Positions 36,557-45,475 of a stretch of DNA of 64,000 nucleotides are shown here, piece by piece. This stretch comes from Roseobacter cerasinus (GTDB taxonomy: Bacteria > Pseudomonadota > Alphaproteobacteria > Rhodobacterales > Rhodobacteraceae), in the NCBI RefSeq assembly GCF_009811755.1, contig NZ_BLIV01000002.1, positions 692,091 to 756,090 on the forward strand, written 5' to 3'. How positions within the stretch are numbered: the first letter of the stretch is position 1; each line of letters starts with the position of its first letter. The notes beneath the pieces were generated by a model. That model did no database searches, was not told where the DNA came from, and saw only the letters and a program-made list of their open reading frames with translations. The position numbers and the translations under genes are program-made.

Positions 36557-37044
36557 GCAGGTCGAGCAACCCGGCATCTGTATCAGATGTTGCGCCTCCG
36601 GACTTCGCACTGCGGCCCGCTCAGGACGGTGATTTCAGCTTTGCCCGACGCCTTTACATGGACTCGATGAAACCCTTGCTGATGGCGTTGGACGCATGGA
36701 ACGCGGATGAAATGGAAGCCGCGTTTCGCAGCTATTTCGTCCGGGACGAGATCAAACTGGTCATGTTGGACGGCCGGGACGTGGGCTGGTTTCAGGTTTC
36801 CCAGACTGACACTGACATGTGCATTGATCAGCTTTACCTCCTCCAGGAGGTGCGCGGTCAGGGCATTGGCGCAGCTTTGGTCAAATCCATCATCTCAGAG
36901 GCCGCGGAGCAAGACAAAGATGTCTGCTTATCATTCGTCCACGGCAACCCTGCCCACACTTTGTATCACAGGCTTGGCTTTCGCCAGATATCTGAAGACG
37001 ATACAAAAATCCACATGCGATATCAAAACGAACAGGCCTCGTAG
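36553..37044 (+). CDS. GNAT family N-acetyltransferase
   Basis: A 163-residue acyltransferase. The acetyl-CoA loop is LYLLQEVRGQGIGAALVKSI (the V-x-x-x-x-RGxGIG motif B/A region), and the C-terminal HTLYHRLGFRQISED is the usual motif B end. The GTG start overlaps the cyclase stop (GTGA), so the two are translationally coupled and presumably functionally linked. Some GNAT enzymes are cyclic-nucleotide regulated, but here no such domain is fused. Acceptor unknown. Confidence 0.82.
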   Translation: MSRSSNPASVSDVAPPDFALRPAQDGDFSFARRLYMDSMKPLLMALDAWNADEMEAAFRSYFVRDEIKLVMLDGRDVGWFQVSQTDTDMCIDQLYLLQEVRGQGIGAALVKSIISEAAEQDKDVCLSFVHGNPAHTLYHRLGFRQISEDDTKIHMRYQNEQAS

Positions 37045-37071
37045 CGATGTCAGCCCGGGCTGGGGCAGCGT

Positions 37072-37668
37072 TTAGTCGCTGCCACCAAATGCCTTGCCAC
37101 CGCTGTAGGCTTTACCGCCGCTATAAGCTTTGCCACCGCTATAGGCCTTACCCCCGCTATAGGCTTTGCCGCCGCTGTGACCAGCACCGCCTTGGCTGAG
37201 TTCGGCGTCAAGCAGGATTTGATCCAGGGGGCCAATCTCGGGGTCCAAACGGATGGAAAAGTCGGACTTTTCATAGGCCCAGGCCCGGACGTCATCGGCA
37301 AAGAGGATATTGCGTTGTGCAAGCCCAGCCTGATCGACGCTACCCCGCCCGCGCGTCGCAACCGCCTTGGCGTCTTCCGCCGGCGCGCCAGCGCCGTGAA
37401 CAAGAAAGATCTGAGGCCGTGCCAGGTCATAATAGTGACCTTCGAAGCTGAACCCGAAGATCCTGGCAAACCGCGCGTTGCCGCCTGCCAGTTGCGCATC
37501 CAAAAAGCCGTTCCTGTCTTCTTGGACGGGTGTTTTCGTCTCTCCTGAGGCCGGATCATCGGCTCCGCCAGCAGGCGTTTGTGGCGCCGGGACCGCCTTG
37601 TATACAAAGTCATCCAATTCTCTGCCAAACAGCAAAATTGTCGAAAAATTGATTAATCTATCACCCAC
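37072..37668 (-). CDS. Candidate modification substrate with C-terminal GGKAYS repeats
   Basis: A 198-residue protein, last gene of the YcaO-TfuA operon. The first 150 residues (start MGDRLINFSTILLFGRELDD) contain GFSFEGHYYDLARPQIFLVH and FADDVRAWAYEKSDFSIRLD and belong to no family I recognise. They have no signal peptide or membrane segment. From about residue 165 the chain becomes GGAGHS followed by four tandem GGKAYS units and a final GGKAFGGSD. The repeat codons differ at wobble positions while the peptide is unchanged, so selection acts on the protein. A Gly/Ser/Lys/Tyr-rich repeated tail beside a YcaO is what a RiPP-like precursor could look like, with Gly (thioamide) or Ser (azoline) as possible sites. 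The N-terminal part is much longer than typical leader peptides. Function is inference. Confidence 0.7.
   Translation of the reverse strand: MGDRLINFSTILLFGRELDDFVYKAVPAPQTPAGGADDPASGETKTPVQEDRNGFLDAQLAGGNARFARIFGFSFEGHYYDLARPQIFLVHGAGAPAEDAKAVATRGRGSVDQAGLAQRNILFADDVRAWAYEKSDFSIRLDPEIGPLDQILLDAELSQGGAGHSGGKAYSGGKAYSGGKAYSGGKAYSGGKAFGGSD
37087..37173 (-). repeat. In-frame 18-bp tandem repeat encoding GGKAYS
   Basis: Four 18-bp units plus a 15-bp partial unit (GGKAF). Examples of the variation: the two Gly codons are GGC GGC, GGG GGT, GGT GGC, GGC GGT and GGT GGC; Lys alternates AAA/AAG; Ala is GCC, GCT or GCA; Tyr is TAT or TAC. All differences are silent except the last Tyr to Phe. Confidence 0.9.
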
Positions 37669-37770
37669 GTCTTTTCCCTCCTAAAGCACCTGCAGCCAAT
37701 TCTATGCCGCATCTCAGTGCGCTTATGGCATATGGGGCTGCTGGATGTCAGTAACTTCTTTGAAGCGACG

Positions 37771-39126
37771 CTACCGTATCTGCGAAATTTCATGCAACAT
37801 TCTAAAGGGTAAACGACCTCCGCAGCGATGCGGAAGGTCGTCTGGAACATCTGTGCGACTGGAAAAGGCGTGACTGGACTCATCAGGCGGGGCAAGGCGC
37901 GGACCTGCGCTGATGACACCAATGCCGCGGCGCTCCATATTCAGGGAGATAATGCGGTGATACTGCCCACCTGACATCGCATGATCGACCTCCAAGAAGG
38001 TCTCATAGACATCCGCAAAGTCCAGTGTTTCAATTGAGAGACGCTCCCAGATACTCGCCATGGCAAACCCCATGTAGTCACGTGACCCGACCAAGGCATC
38101 TGCAAAACCTCCGGGATTGCGGGCATATGCCTGATCAAAGAGCGGCTGAATGACCTTGTGATAATCCGGATCACCTTCCAGACGGTCGGACAAATCTTCC
38201 AGTTCTTCGGAGATCAGGTGACCGCGCAGAAGATTTTCGTGGAAAATATCGATCCAGATGTCAAAGAGCGCCCCAGTCAGAACTTGTGACAAATCGTGCT
38301 CATAGGCCCAGCCATCGGCAAACTCATAAAGGGTTCGGTCGTTGGAGGCGGATCTTAGCTGGCTGCTGTTCGACACCTCACCAAAACGGCTTAACCTGTT
38401 GAAAGAATAAAGGTTTCCGCTTGTCGAGTCCAGCAGGCCGACCACTGCGCTGTCGAAGTGCAGCAGGGAAATCAGCGCCACCATGTCAGCGGCGGATTCG
38501 TGAAATCCGAAGTACTCCCCGTGCACCTCGACTTTGCCGGGAAGACCGATCTCGTTGTAAATGATGAGATGTCCCAATTCATGCGACAGGATATCAAAGC
38601 TGAGGCCGAACTCGACCAGCTCTCCGGTCTTGAGAGTGTAAGAGCCAATCTCGATGGAGCCGAACCCAGCGAAGGCATTGTCCAATCCCCGCAGAAACAG
38701 GATCTCAAGGCGGTCGTAGTGGTCTTGAAAGTGCCACTCCAACTGCCGCTCGAAATAATGCTCCCAGATATCCATCGTAAAACGGATTGCGCCAAATGCG
38801 TGGGCTTGCTCAAACGCATAGGTTCCAATCTCCAGATGGTCAAAATGCCCCTCCGGGTCCGGGTGAGCTTCGGGCAGAACCGGTCCATTCCAGGGTGGAC
38901 GGTAGTGAAACGTCGCGCCGCTGGGTGTCGGGTAGTAGCCATAGGCGCGTTCCTTACCCACCGGATCAATGACATACATTCGGTGATCTGCAGGACCGGG
39001 CAACAGCGACCCGGCGGGTGAAGAGACCCAAACCGTTTCAGGCTCCTGTTGCTGATCCAATGAAGGCAGCTGCGGAAACAGTCGAAAACGCGTGCCACCG
39101 GAATGTTCAGTTTCAACGTATCGCAC
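37771..39126 (-). CDS. HExxH metallopeptidase in YcaO-TfuA operon
   Basis: A 451-residue protein with a zinc-peptidase centre: SHELGHLIIYNE supplies His-182, Glu-183 and His-186. HESAADM supplies a third-ligand candidate, Glu-210, 24 residues after the second histidine, the gluzincin arrangement (HExxH...ExxxD, as in thermolysin and fungalysin relatives). Upstream, FGAIRFTMDIWEHYFERQLE resembles the helix and edge strand before the active site in such enzymes. No signal peptide, so it probably acts in the cytoplasm. It lies 5 bp after tfuA and 102 bp before the repeat-protein gene. It could process the modified product, but no target is shown. Specific family not identified. Confidence 0.72.
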   Translation of the reverse strand: MRYVETEHSGGTRFRLFPQLPSLDQQQEPETVWVSSPAGSLLPGPADHRMYVIDPVGKERAYGYYPTPSGATFHYRPPWNGPVLPEAHPDPEGHFDHLEIGTYAFEQAHAFGAIRFTMDIWEHYFERQLEWHFQDHYDRLEILFLRGLDNAFAGFGSIEIGSYTLKTGELVEFGLSFDILSHELGHLIIYNEIGLPGKVEVHGEYFGFHESAADMVALISLLHFDSAVVGLLDSTSGNLYSFNRLSRFGEVSNSSQLRSASNDRTLYEFADGWAYEHDLSQVLTGALFDIWIDIFHENLLRGHLISEELEDLSDRLEGDPDYHKVIQPLFDQAYARNPGGFADALVGSRDYMGFAMASIWERLSIETLDFADVYETFLEVDHAMSGGQYHRIISLNMERRGIGVISAGPRLAPPDESSHAFSSRTDVPDDLPHRCGGRLPFRMLHEISQIR

Positions 39127-39131
39127 GCGGT

Positions 39132-40493
39132 CTACCTTTCCATTATCAGCGGTTGCGTCGGCGCATCATAATCATCGCCCCGCGATGCCTCATCTTGCCA
39201 AAGAACATAGGTCCGGGCCATCATTTGTTCGAACTCAGTGCGGTCCGCAAAGTCATTTTGCCCGATGAAAGCATCGAGATCGTCGGGCACCGCTTGATTG
39301 CGGACCTGCTCAAAATACCAGATCAAAAGCATGGCGGGGTTGATATCCAGATCGCTCGCTGTTGGGTAAGGGGTGCCAAGGCGATCAAGGGCCATCCCCA
39401 TCCGTTTTGCCTCGGCCAACAGCTTGTCGTAACCTCCGTCAGCTTTCAGCGTTTCGATCATGGCCAGGTGGAAAGCATCACGATGGGCGGCGATGGCCGC
39501 CGTTAGACGCAGCTCCGCTGCAATCTGTTCCTCAAGCGCAGGCAAATCCAGATCATTGGCCGCCAGCCAGCTTTCCAGAACCTCTCCGGTGTAAAGTCTG
39601 TTTTCCGCGCGAAATCTGGTCATAGCCCGGTTCAAATCCGCCTGCGGGATTTCAAAGACTTGTTCGGACATCAAACGACTAGCCGCTCGACAGCGCAGGT
39701 CGGCGTAAAATGTCGGGTCCACGCGCGCCTGATCAATCACCAACAACATTTCTCTGTTTGGGCCTGTCTTCTCGACCGAGCGTGTCAGTGTCTCCCACAT
39801 TGCAGTGTGTTGGAATTCGAAGTTTTGTGCAGGGGTAACGCGGGCCTCTCGATAGAATCGTGCCATCTCAGATACCATCTCGAGGGCATCAAGGCGTTTT
39901 TGGTCAACGGCCCCGGTTGGCAGCCAGTTTTCCAACTCTTCTAGGCGCAACCTCGGATGCTTTTCCCTGGTTTGCTGAATAAGGCTCTTCCACGACCGCT
40001 CCGGAAAGTGCATTTTCTTGGAGACGTCTATCAGACAGTCTGCATCACCAGCGCTGAGTACACCCGCCGACACGGACCGCCTGAGTGATGCACGTATGTT
40101 CACCATCGGGACTGAGAGCGCCACATACCCCAGATCCGCTGGACCATGCTGCAGCGCAACCTCATCGTCATCTTCGAGCGTTCCCTCGCGGAACGCCTCA
40201 AAAATCGCGCCGACCCCTATCATCCCGAAGCTGTGCAGTTCAGCAGCCCGCAACGCGCCCATACTTGATGCGCCAAAGACTGGGATGTCCCGCGTGATCG
40301 CAAACAGGATTTCCTTGTGCCACACCGACGGAACACCGCTGAAGTATCCATCGATGAGGCCGATGCCGGTAGCCCCCTCCTGGCAGGCCAGATAAACGTC
40401 GCCTGCGCGCGCCGGGGGGCGAACCTCAACCTCACTCAATGCAGTCCTGACGTCGTCCGCGTGGAGTGTCGGGCCTGTGAAAACATAGATCAT
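39132..40493 (-). CDS. TfuA-like protein with C-terminal extension
   Basis: A 453-residue protein. Residues 1 to about 200 are a TfuA domain: MIYVFTGPTLHADDV, PPARAGDVYLACQEGATGIG, LIDGYFSGVPSVWHKEILFA, PVFGASSMGALRAAEL and FGMIGVGAIFEAFREGTLED. TfuA proteins partner with YcaO enzymes, for example in trifolitoxin production and in thioglycine formation in methyl-coenzyme M reductase, where they are thought to help supply sulfur. The roughly 240-residue C-terminal part is helical, rich in Glu, Ala and Arg, and unknown to me. The ATG at 40491-40493 overlaps the YcaO stop (ATGA), so translation is coupled; a longer upstream frame is not supported. Confidence 0.82.
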   Translation of the reverse strand: MIYVFTGPTLHADDVRTALSEVEVRPPARAGDVYLACQEGATGIGLIDGYFSGVPSVWHKEILFAITRDIPVFGASSMGALRAAELHSFGMIGVGAIFEAFREGTLEDDDEVALQHGPADLGYVALSVPMVNIRASLRRSVSAGVLSAGDADCLIDVSKKMHFPERSWKSLIQQTREKHPRLRLEELENWLPTGAVDQKRLDALEMVSEMARFYREARVTPAQNFEFQHTAMWETLTRSVEKTGPNREMLLVIDQARVDPTFYADLRCRAASRLMSEQVFEIPQADLNRAMTRFRAENRLYTGEVLESWLAANDLDLPALEEQIAAELRLTAAIAAHRDAFHLAMIETLKADGGYDKLLAEAKRMGMALDRLGTPYPTASDLDINPAMLLIWYFEQVRNQAVPDDLDAFIGQNDFADRTEFEQMMARTYVLWQDEASRGDDYDAPTQPLIMER

Positions 40494-41722
40494 CGGGCAG
40501 CCTGCTCCAACACGCGGTGCGCACGTTCTCCGGGGCAATAGTCATCGTGATCATGCGGGCCTTCCAAACCCGGAATGACAATTCGGTGCACTGGAATGCC
40601 AAATGCTGGCTTGGTCAGATCCACATCTATGACCTCAGCGACACCCACCGCCCTAAGACGCGCCAGCACCCAGTCCAAATCCTCTTCCAACGTGTCAAGC
40701 ACACGCGAAGGTACAGCTTCAAACGGGATCAGCTTTGGCGATTGCGCTGCCATCAAGCGCTGCGCATACCGGTTCTTTTCGGCGATGCCCTTGGACGAAT
40801 ATTCATCATGCCGCAAATCATCGCGCGCCCCGGTGATGTAGTTGGTCCGCACCTGCACGGCTTCGGTCACCGCCCGGAGGAGCGCGACTCTGCTGCTGGG
40901 GTGCGTGCCGGCCCCACTGCCCGAGTGCCCGTTCTCAACCTGCATATCCGCAATCAGACAGTGAAACGTCGCAACGCCGACGTCCCCCGTCATGTCCCAA
41001 ATCGCGACCGACATGCCTGCCTTTTGCAAAATCTCAAGCAATGACCGGCAAACCTCGTCGGATATGCTGTCCAAATCAAGTCTGGTTTCGGTCTTTGCGC
41101 CAAACGGCAAGATATGCCACAGCGTGTTCGCATCTCGCTCGATCACCTCGCACATGCCATGCACAACGGCTTCCAGCCGATGATTGCCAGACGCCAAACC
41201 GTTTGTACTTGCGACAAAGCATCCGGCGTGAGGCCGCCGCGGCAATGTGTAGTCCGTATGTACCAACTCCGACGGCAGCCAAACGCGATCGCCCGAGAGA
41301 AGGTCGCGCCCCTCTGCCCAGAAGATCGGCCGGTCGGGGTGAAATGCCGTGCCATCCAGAAACGGCAGTCGTTTGATATCGATCACACGCCCGCGCATGC
41401 TCACATCATCAAAACGACCTTCGAACAGGGGCAGATCAATCTCTTCTGCATGAAAGCCTTCTACCGCCTCCATGATTGCAGACGCCTTGGCCGCTGCAAG
41501 GCTCAAACCCTTTCCTTGCGACACGGATAGAGAGCGTGAGTTTGGTCGATAGGCGTTAAAGACGGGGATGCCGATCCGATCAAGCCCGGTCACGTTCGCC
41601 ACTCTCGTAATGCCCATGGCCGAGAGGCGTGGTTCGACAGTCTGAAGTGTCTGAGCCGGAGCTATGACGCGGTGCGTGCCGTCGGCGAATGACTTGCGAG
41701 TGATGTCCATGTCAGATGACAT
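40490..41722 (-). CDS. YcaO-type ATP-dependent enzyme
   Basis: A 410-residue YcaO protein that would phosphorylate a peptide amide oxygen to allow thioamide or azoline formation. Nucleotide and Mg-binding motifs are present: SQGKGLSLAAAKASAIMEAV followed by EGFHAEE, HGMCEVIERDANTLWHI, and RAVTEAVQVRTNYITGARDD. The C-terminus ends ERAHRVLEQAAR and lacks the PxPxP tail of cyclodehydratase YcaOs. That fits the TfuA-associated, non-azoline class. I chose the ATG at 41720-41722 (MSSDMDITRKSFADGTHRV) because it aligns with the family start; the frame continues to a TTG at 41797. It is the first gene of a leftward operon with tfuA, the metallopeptidase and the repeat-protein gene. Confidence 0.83.
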   Translation of the reverse strand: MSSDMDITRKSFADGTHRVIAPAQTLQTVEPRLSAMGITRVANVTGLDRIGIPVFNAYRPNSRSLSVSQGKGLSLAAAKASAIMEAVEGFHAEEIDLPLFEGRFDDVSMRGRVIDIKRLPFLDGTAFHPDRPIFWAEGRDLLSGDRVWLPSELVHTDYTLPRRPHAGCFVASTNGLASGNHRLEAVVHGMCEVIERDANTLWHILPFGAKTETRLDLDSISDEVCRSLLEILQKAGMSVAIWDMTGDVGVATFHCLIADMQVENGHSGSGAGTHPSSRVALLRAVTEAVQVRTNYITGARDDLRHDEYSSKGIAEKNRYAQRLMAAQSPKLIPFEAVPSRVLDTLEEDLDWVLARLRAVGVAEVIDVDLTKPAFGIPVHRIVIPGLEGPHDHDDYCPGERAHRVLEQAAR

Positions 41723-41996
41723 AACAGCATAGAACCTGACGATGGGAAAAGAAAAAGCGTCTTCGTCATGTTCACCGAAGATCGGGTCATTCTTCAACTT
41801 CGTAGGTCATCGGTCAGCCCATGCTCCGCTCCTTGGCCGAAGACCTGGCTGGTGACGCGCGTCGGGCTGCCCCACTGAATCAAGCCCGCCCGACTCGAAA
41901 AAGACGATCAGCTTAATCGGCACATCCTCGCTATCTATGGTTGACTAAATATAGAATTGCAAAAAAGAACACCCGATCAGTGCAAGTGCATCATAT

Positions 41997-43208
41997 CTAG
42001 TTGAAATCGTCATAGCCTCTCTTTCGCACCCAGACAAATCTGTCAATTTTCGAAACCACTGCAACGTCAATAGGCTCTCCAACAGTTTCGATATCAGTGG
42101 ACATGCGGCGACGCAGCGACGTGAGGCGAACAAATGCATCCGCAAGAGAGGGCAGCTCCAATTTCGGCAGACTCTTGGCGGCCTCCATCACCGGTTCAAG
42201 GAAATTTAGGCGCTTATAGTCCGACAGCATTCCGCCGATGTGAACAAACTTCTTTTCAAGTATCTTCGCCAACTTTTCTTGAATTGCCTCTGCCTTTTCT
42301 GGTTCAGCAAGTTGGTCCACCGTAAAAAACGCAATTTCGCGTGACAGTTGCTGGAGCGCACCAATCGCATAACGCTCATAGTGCTGATCCACACCTTGAA
42401 GAAACCAATGCACCATATCTCTCTGGGCGAGCGGAATAATGACCGCCTTGTTGGAATGCGTGACGCTGCGGTCTATTTCCAGCTTCACTTTCAGCTTGCC
42501 TGGCATAATGCACTGGATATTAAAGCAAAGCGCTGCCGGTAATAGCTCCTCTGATCCGAAGCCAGCAAAGACCAAACCAGTGTGAGACATTGAAAAGTAA
42601 TCGCGATTGACCAGAAGAGTACATATTCGCCAAAGGCGGCGACGGGCATCGCGATTCAACGTATTTTTGTCAACCTGTGAATAGACCGTATTTCAGCTTT
42701 GTAAATGCTTCGCCGACATTGCCAGAGAAAGTCGATGTCCGACTGCTCTTCTTCAGGCGCGAGTACCGGGCAATTGTCCAGATACGCTTCAACTTCCTTG
42801 AGGGCTTGATCCATTTCGTTGGTCGGGATGACGTCGCCCCCGACCGCCAACAGGCACTCATCCAATAATTCGTCGAGGTTTAGAGCGTCTGACGAAATAC
42901 CTGAGACGTCGCATATCACGTAACGCGTTGAAATCTATGATTTCAGGCAGCGCTATGTGATTCAGGTTTTTCGCATGACGCTTTAAGGTTATGAAATCAA
43001 GAAGCGCTTCCTCAGCGGTCACATGAGTCGGAATAAACTCGTGCAAAAGCGACACAAAATGATCTGCGCAATCTCGGACTGTTGCGTGATTGCAGTCGCT
43101 GTGTTTTTGGGAATAATCACTAATGATTGTTTCCCACGGCACACCCAGGAATTCTGGCGTGTGATAGATCATCACACCGATGCCGTTTGGCGGGTGAGCG
43201 CCCCCATG
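41997..43208 (-). pseudogene. Conserved hypothetical gene broken by frameshifts
   Basis: Three overlapping minus-strand frames (43208-42858, 42919-42656, 42659-41997) join into one protein-like sequence: NGIGVMMIYHTPEFLGVPWE at the start, EVEAYLDNCPVLAPEEE in the middle, then RRRLWRICTLLVNRDYFSMS, TGLVFAGFGSEELLPA, and VGEPIDVAVVSKIDRFVWVR at the end. I remember this as one conserved family of unknown function, possibly Ntn-hydrolase-like. The frame changes twice in the middle. A third shift seems to lie at a run of five C (43201-43205), beyond which VFGSGSMGA continues in another frame. The N-terminus is missing. GC content is lower than the surroundings. The 220-residue last fragment keeps a start codon but is probably not functional. 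Confidence 0.55.
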
Positions 43209-43475
43209 CTACCGCTGCCAAAGACGTGAATAGCCTCGCACCATGCTGACCGGGTAGGCTGTCCGGCTTGCGTGTCTTTGTCGAGTCTTCCGGTTGTTCG
43301 AGAACTGAACCATCATCATCAACTGACATAAGCTTCCCGTCAGGTGCGCTCCTCTATCAGGAGCTTGTCAATCGGGAAGACGTACTGCTGGCCTGCGCGA
43401 CCAACGCCGGTTTGCGTCTGCAGATGACCGAGCGTTCAGCCAGCCATTCACAGCCGCAGCGTCGCTATGAAATGA

Positions 43476-43802
43476 TCAGAACTCTTCCCATTCATGATCT
43501 TTGCTGGCCATGACAACATCAACTTCGCTGTATCTGAGTTCTGATCTGAACGCCCTATATAGTGCATGCAATTCATCGTCTGAGTTTTCAGCGGGAGGCA
43601 TGGTCGCTGAGCGTTTTTTCAGGACCGCCCCCAAAACGTCGACAAGTGATCCCACGTTGTCTAGCGTGCAGGCCGCTATAAATCTTTCAGCCTGCATGCG
43701 CTCCAATATCATTTCTTGTCGCTGTTGATCGTCAAACAACGGCCCCAGACTCGTCGGCTGACCAATGTCACGCAATAGAATTTCATGCAGTTGCCCAGCC
43801 AT
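43476..43802 (-). CDS. Hypothetical protein
   Basis: A 108-residue soluble protein (start MAGQLHEILLRDIGQPTSLG). It is mostly helical, with QRQEMILERMQAERFIAACT in the middle and an acidic end (VVMASKDHEWEEF). GGAGAAAGCT immediately before the ATG at 43800-43802 supports this start over an upstream ATG. It lies in the lower-GC patch behind the frameshifted gene. No family recognised. Confidence 0.55.
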   Translation of the reverse strand: MAGQLHEILLRDIGQPTSLGPLFDDQQRQEMILERMQAERFIAACTLDNVGSLVDVLGAVLKKRSATMPPAENSDDELHALYRAFRSELRYSEVDVVMASKDHEWEEF

Positions 43803-44364
43803 AGCTTTCTCCGATCGTAAACTTGGCCTTCCGGTTTTCACCTGGCCAACTTGTCAGAGACACTGTAGCGGAACGCCGATCCCACTGCCGAGTTAATTTA
43901 ACTTTTAGTTAAAATCGTCAGTTTCGGGTCAGAGTGGAGGTTTTATGAAGGACGTCCTGAGTCTGCCACGTCCAGGACTTATCTGCCACACCGGTCACAG
44001 ATCGGATATTCGTCTTGGCCAGCGCACCGCCACTTGCGGGCTGTGCGGTTGAGGTCTGCTCTTTTGGGAAACAACGTATTGAGCGTACCCTGAGCGCGCG
44101 TCTGCAGGGTGCACAAGCGTCTCTCGGCCCCGGATTTCCTATGGACGCTGCGGTGCAGGCAAAGGGTCAAACCCTGTTCGTTGAGTCTGCCAACCCTCCT
44201 CTGGATGCAATCGCTGCTTTCCATGTCTGTGCGTGCCCGTTGGTTGCGCCTGTTGCTACGGAATGCAGGTGACATCCTGTCTCATCTGCAATAGCAATTT
44301 AGCAGGGAAGACGTGTTCAATGCCGCACGAAGGCGCGCAGAACAGGGTAACGGGAGGAACCAAC
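43803..44364. other. Intergenic region upstream of the TRAP operon
   Basis: About 560 bp. An AT-rich block at 43895-43920 is followed by GC-rich sequence. Small frames on both strands (for example 44015-44272 plus) have no recognisable motif. TGCA tetranucleotides at 44264 and 44287 resemble the sites seen before the box genes, but their 19-bp spacing is not diagnostic. The dctP promoter should be here. Confidence 0.4.
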
Positions 44365-45402
44365 ATGATCATTTCACGGAAATCTTTTTTGTCTCTGGCC
44401 GGGGCTGCCTTGGCCTTTGGCGTCACGGCAGGAGCGGCCGCTGCACAGGAGGTGACACTGCGGCTGCACCAGTTTTTGCCACCGCAGGCCAATGTGCCCA
44501 AGCTGGTGCTGGATGTCTGGGCCGACAAGGTGGAAGAGGACAGCGCAGGCCGCATCAAGGTGGAACGCTATCCCTCGATGCAGCTGGGCGGCAAGCCGCC
44601 TGAGCTGATGGATCAGGCGATTGACGGCGTGGCCGATATCGTCTGGACGGTTGTGGGCTATACGCCGGGCCGCTTCCCCTCGACGGAAGTGTTCGAGCTG
44701 CCTTTCATGATGACAAACGCCCGTGCTGCGTCCCGCGCCTATTGGGAGATGTTCGAGACCCACATGAAAGACACGGAGTTCAAGGATGTGCACATCCTTG
44801 GCACATGGGTGCACGGGCCCGGGCTGATCCACGTCAACAAGGAAGTGCGCACGCCGTCGGATATGGAAGGGCTGAAGATCCGGGGTGGCTCGCGATTGGC
44901 GAATGCGCTGTTGGAGAAGGTGGGCGCCACGCCCGTTGGCATGCCAGTGCCTGCCGTGCCGGAGGGGCTGTCGAAAGGGGTGCTCGACGGCACCACGATC
45001 CCTTGGGAGGTTACAGCGGCGCTGAAGATCCCGGAGCTGGTGGACAACCATACCGAATTCACAGGCAACGCGCTTTATTCGCTGACCTTTGTTCTGGCCA
45101 TGAACAAGGACCGGTACGACGGGCTGCCGGACGATCTGAAACAGGTAATCGACGACAACTCCGGCGTGGAATTCTCCGTCTTTGCGGGCGGTACGCAGGC
45201 TGACAGCGATGGCCCGGCGCGTGAGGCCGCAGCCGCACGGGGCAACAACATCGTGACCCTGACCGAAGAGGAAACCGCTGTTTGGAAGACCGCCGCGCAG
45301 CCGATCTATGACGAGTGGGTGGCCGAGATGAACGAGAAAGGCATCGATGGCCAGGCGCTGATCGACGAGGCCCGCATGCTGATCGACAAATACACCGAAT
45401 AG
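44365..45402 (+). CDS. dctP: TRAP transporter substrate-binding protein DctP
   Basis: Periplasmic binding protein of a tripartite ATP-independent transporter, 345 residues, with a signal peptide (MIISRKSFLSLAGAALAFGV, cleavage near AAAQE). Family motifs: LRLHQFLPPQANVPKLVLDV, ADKVEEDSAGRIKVERYPSM, the ligand-carboxylate region LIHVNKEVRTPSDMEGLKIR containing the conserved Arg, and PVPAVPEGLSKGVLDG. GGGAGG precedes the ATG at 44365; the open frame extends upstream to 44233 without support. It heads dctPQM, which precedes the benzoate-CoA ligase and box genes, so an aromatic carboxylate is the likely ligand. Confidence 0.9.
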   Translation: MIISRKSFLSLAGAALAFGVTAGAAAAQEVTLRLHQFLPPQANVPKLVLDVWADKVEEDSAGRIKVERYPSMQLGGKPPELMDQAIDGVADIVWTVVGYTPGRFPSTEVFELPFMMTNARAASRAYWEMFETHMKDTEFKDVHILGTWVHGPGLIHVNKEVRTPSDMEGLKIRGGSRLANALLEKVGATPVGMPVPAVPEGLSKGVLDGTTIPWEVTAALKIPELVDNHTEFTGNALYSLTFVLAMNKDRYDGLPDDLKQVIDDNSGVEFSVFAGGTQADSDGPAREAAAARGNNIVTLTEEETAVWKTAAQPIYDEWVAEMNEKGIDGQALIDEARMLIDKYTE

Positions 45403-45475
45403 GTCCCGCGGTTTTCAGCTTCGCAGCACTGCGCCATGTGCTGCGGAGCGTCATGTTTCGGAAACGGAGTTCAAG

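Noticed and set aside
37072..37668. Repeat protein as a collagen-like or RTX protein
   Set aside because: The unit GGKAYS lacks G-x-y triplets or the GGxGxDxUx calcium motif, and there is no secretion gene nearby.
43979..44275. Small frames on both strands upstream of dctP
   Set aside because: No motif, no start signal and mutually antisense; treated as the promoter region.
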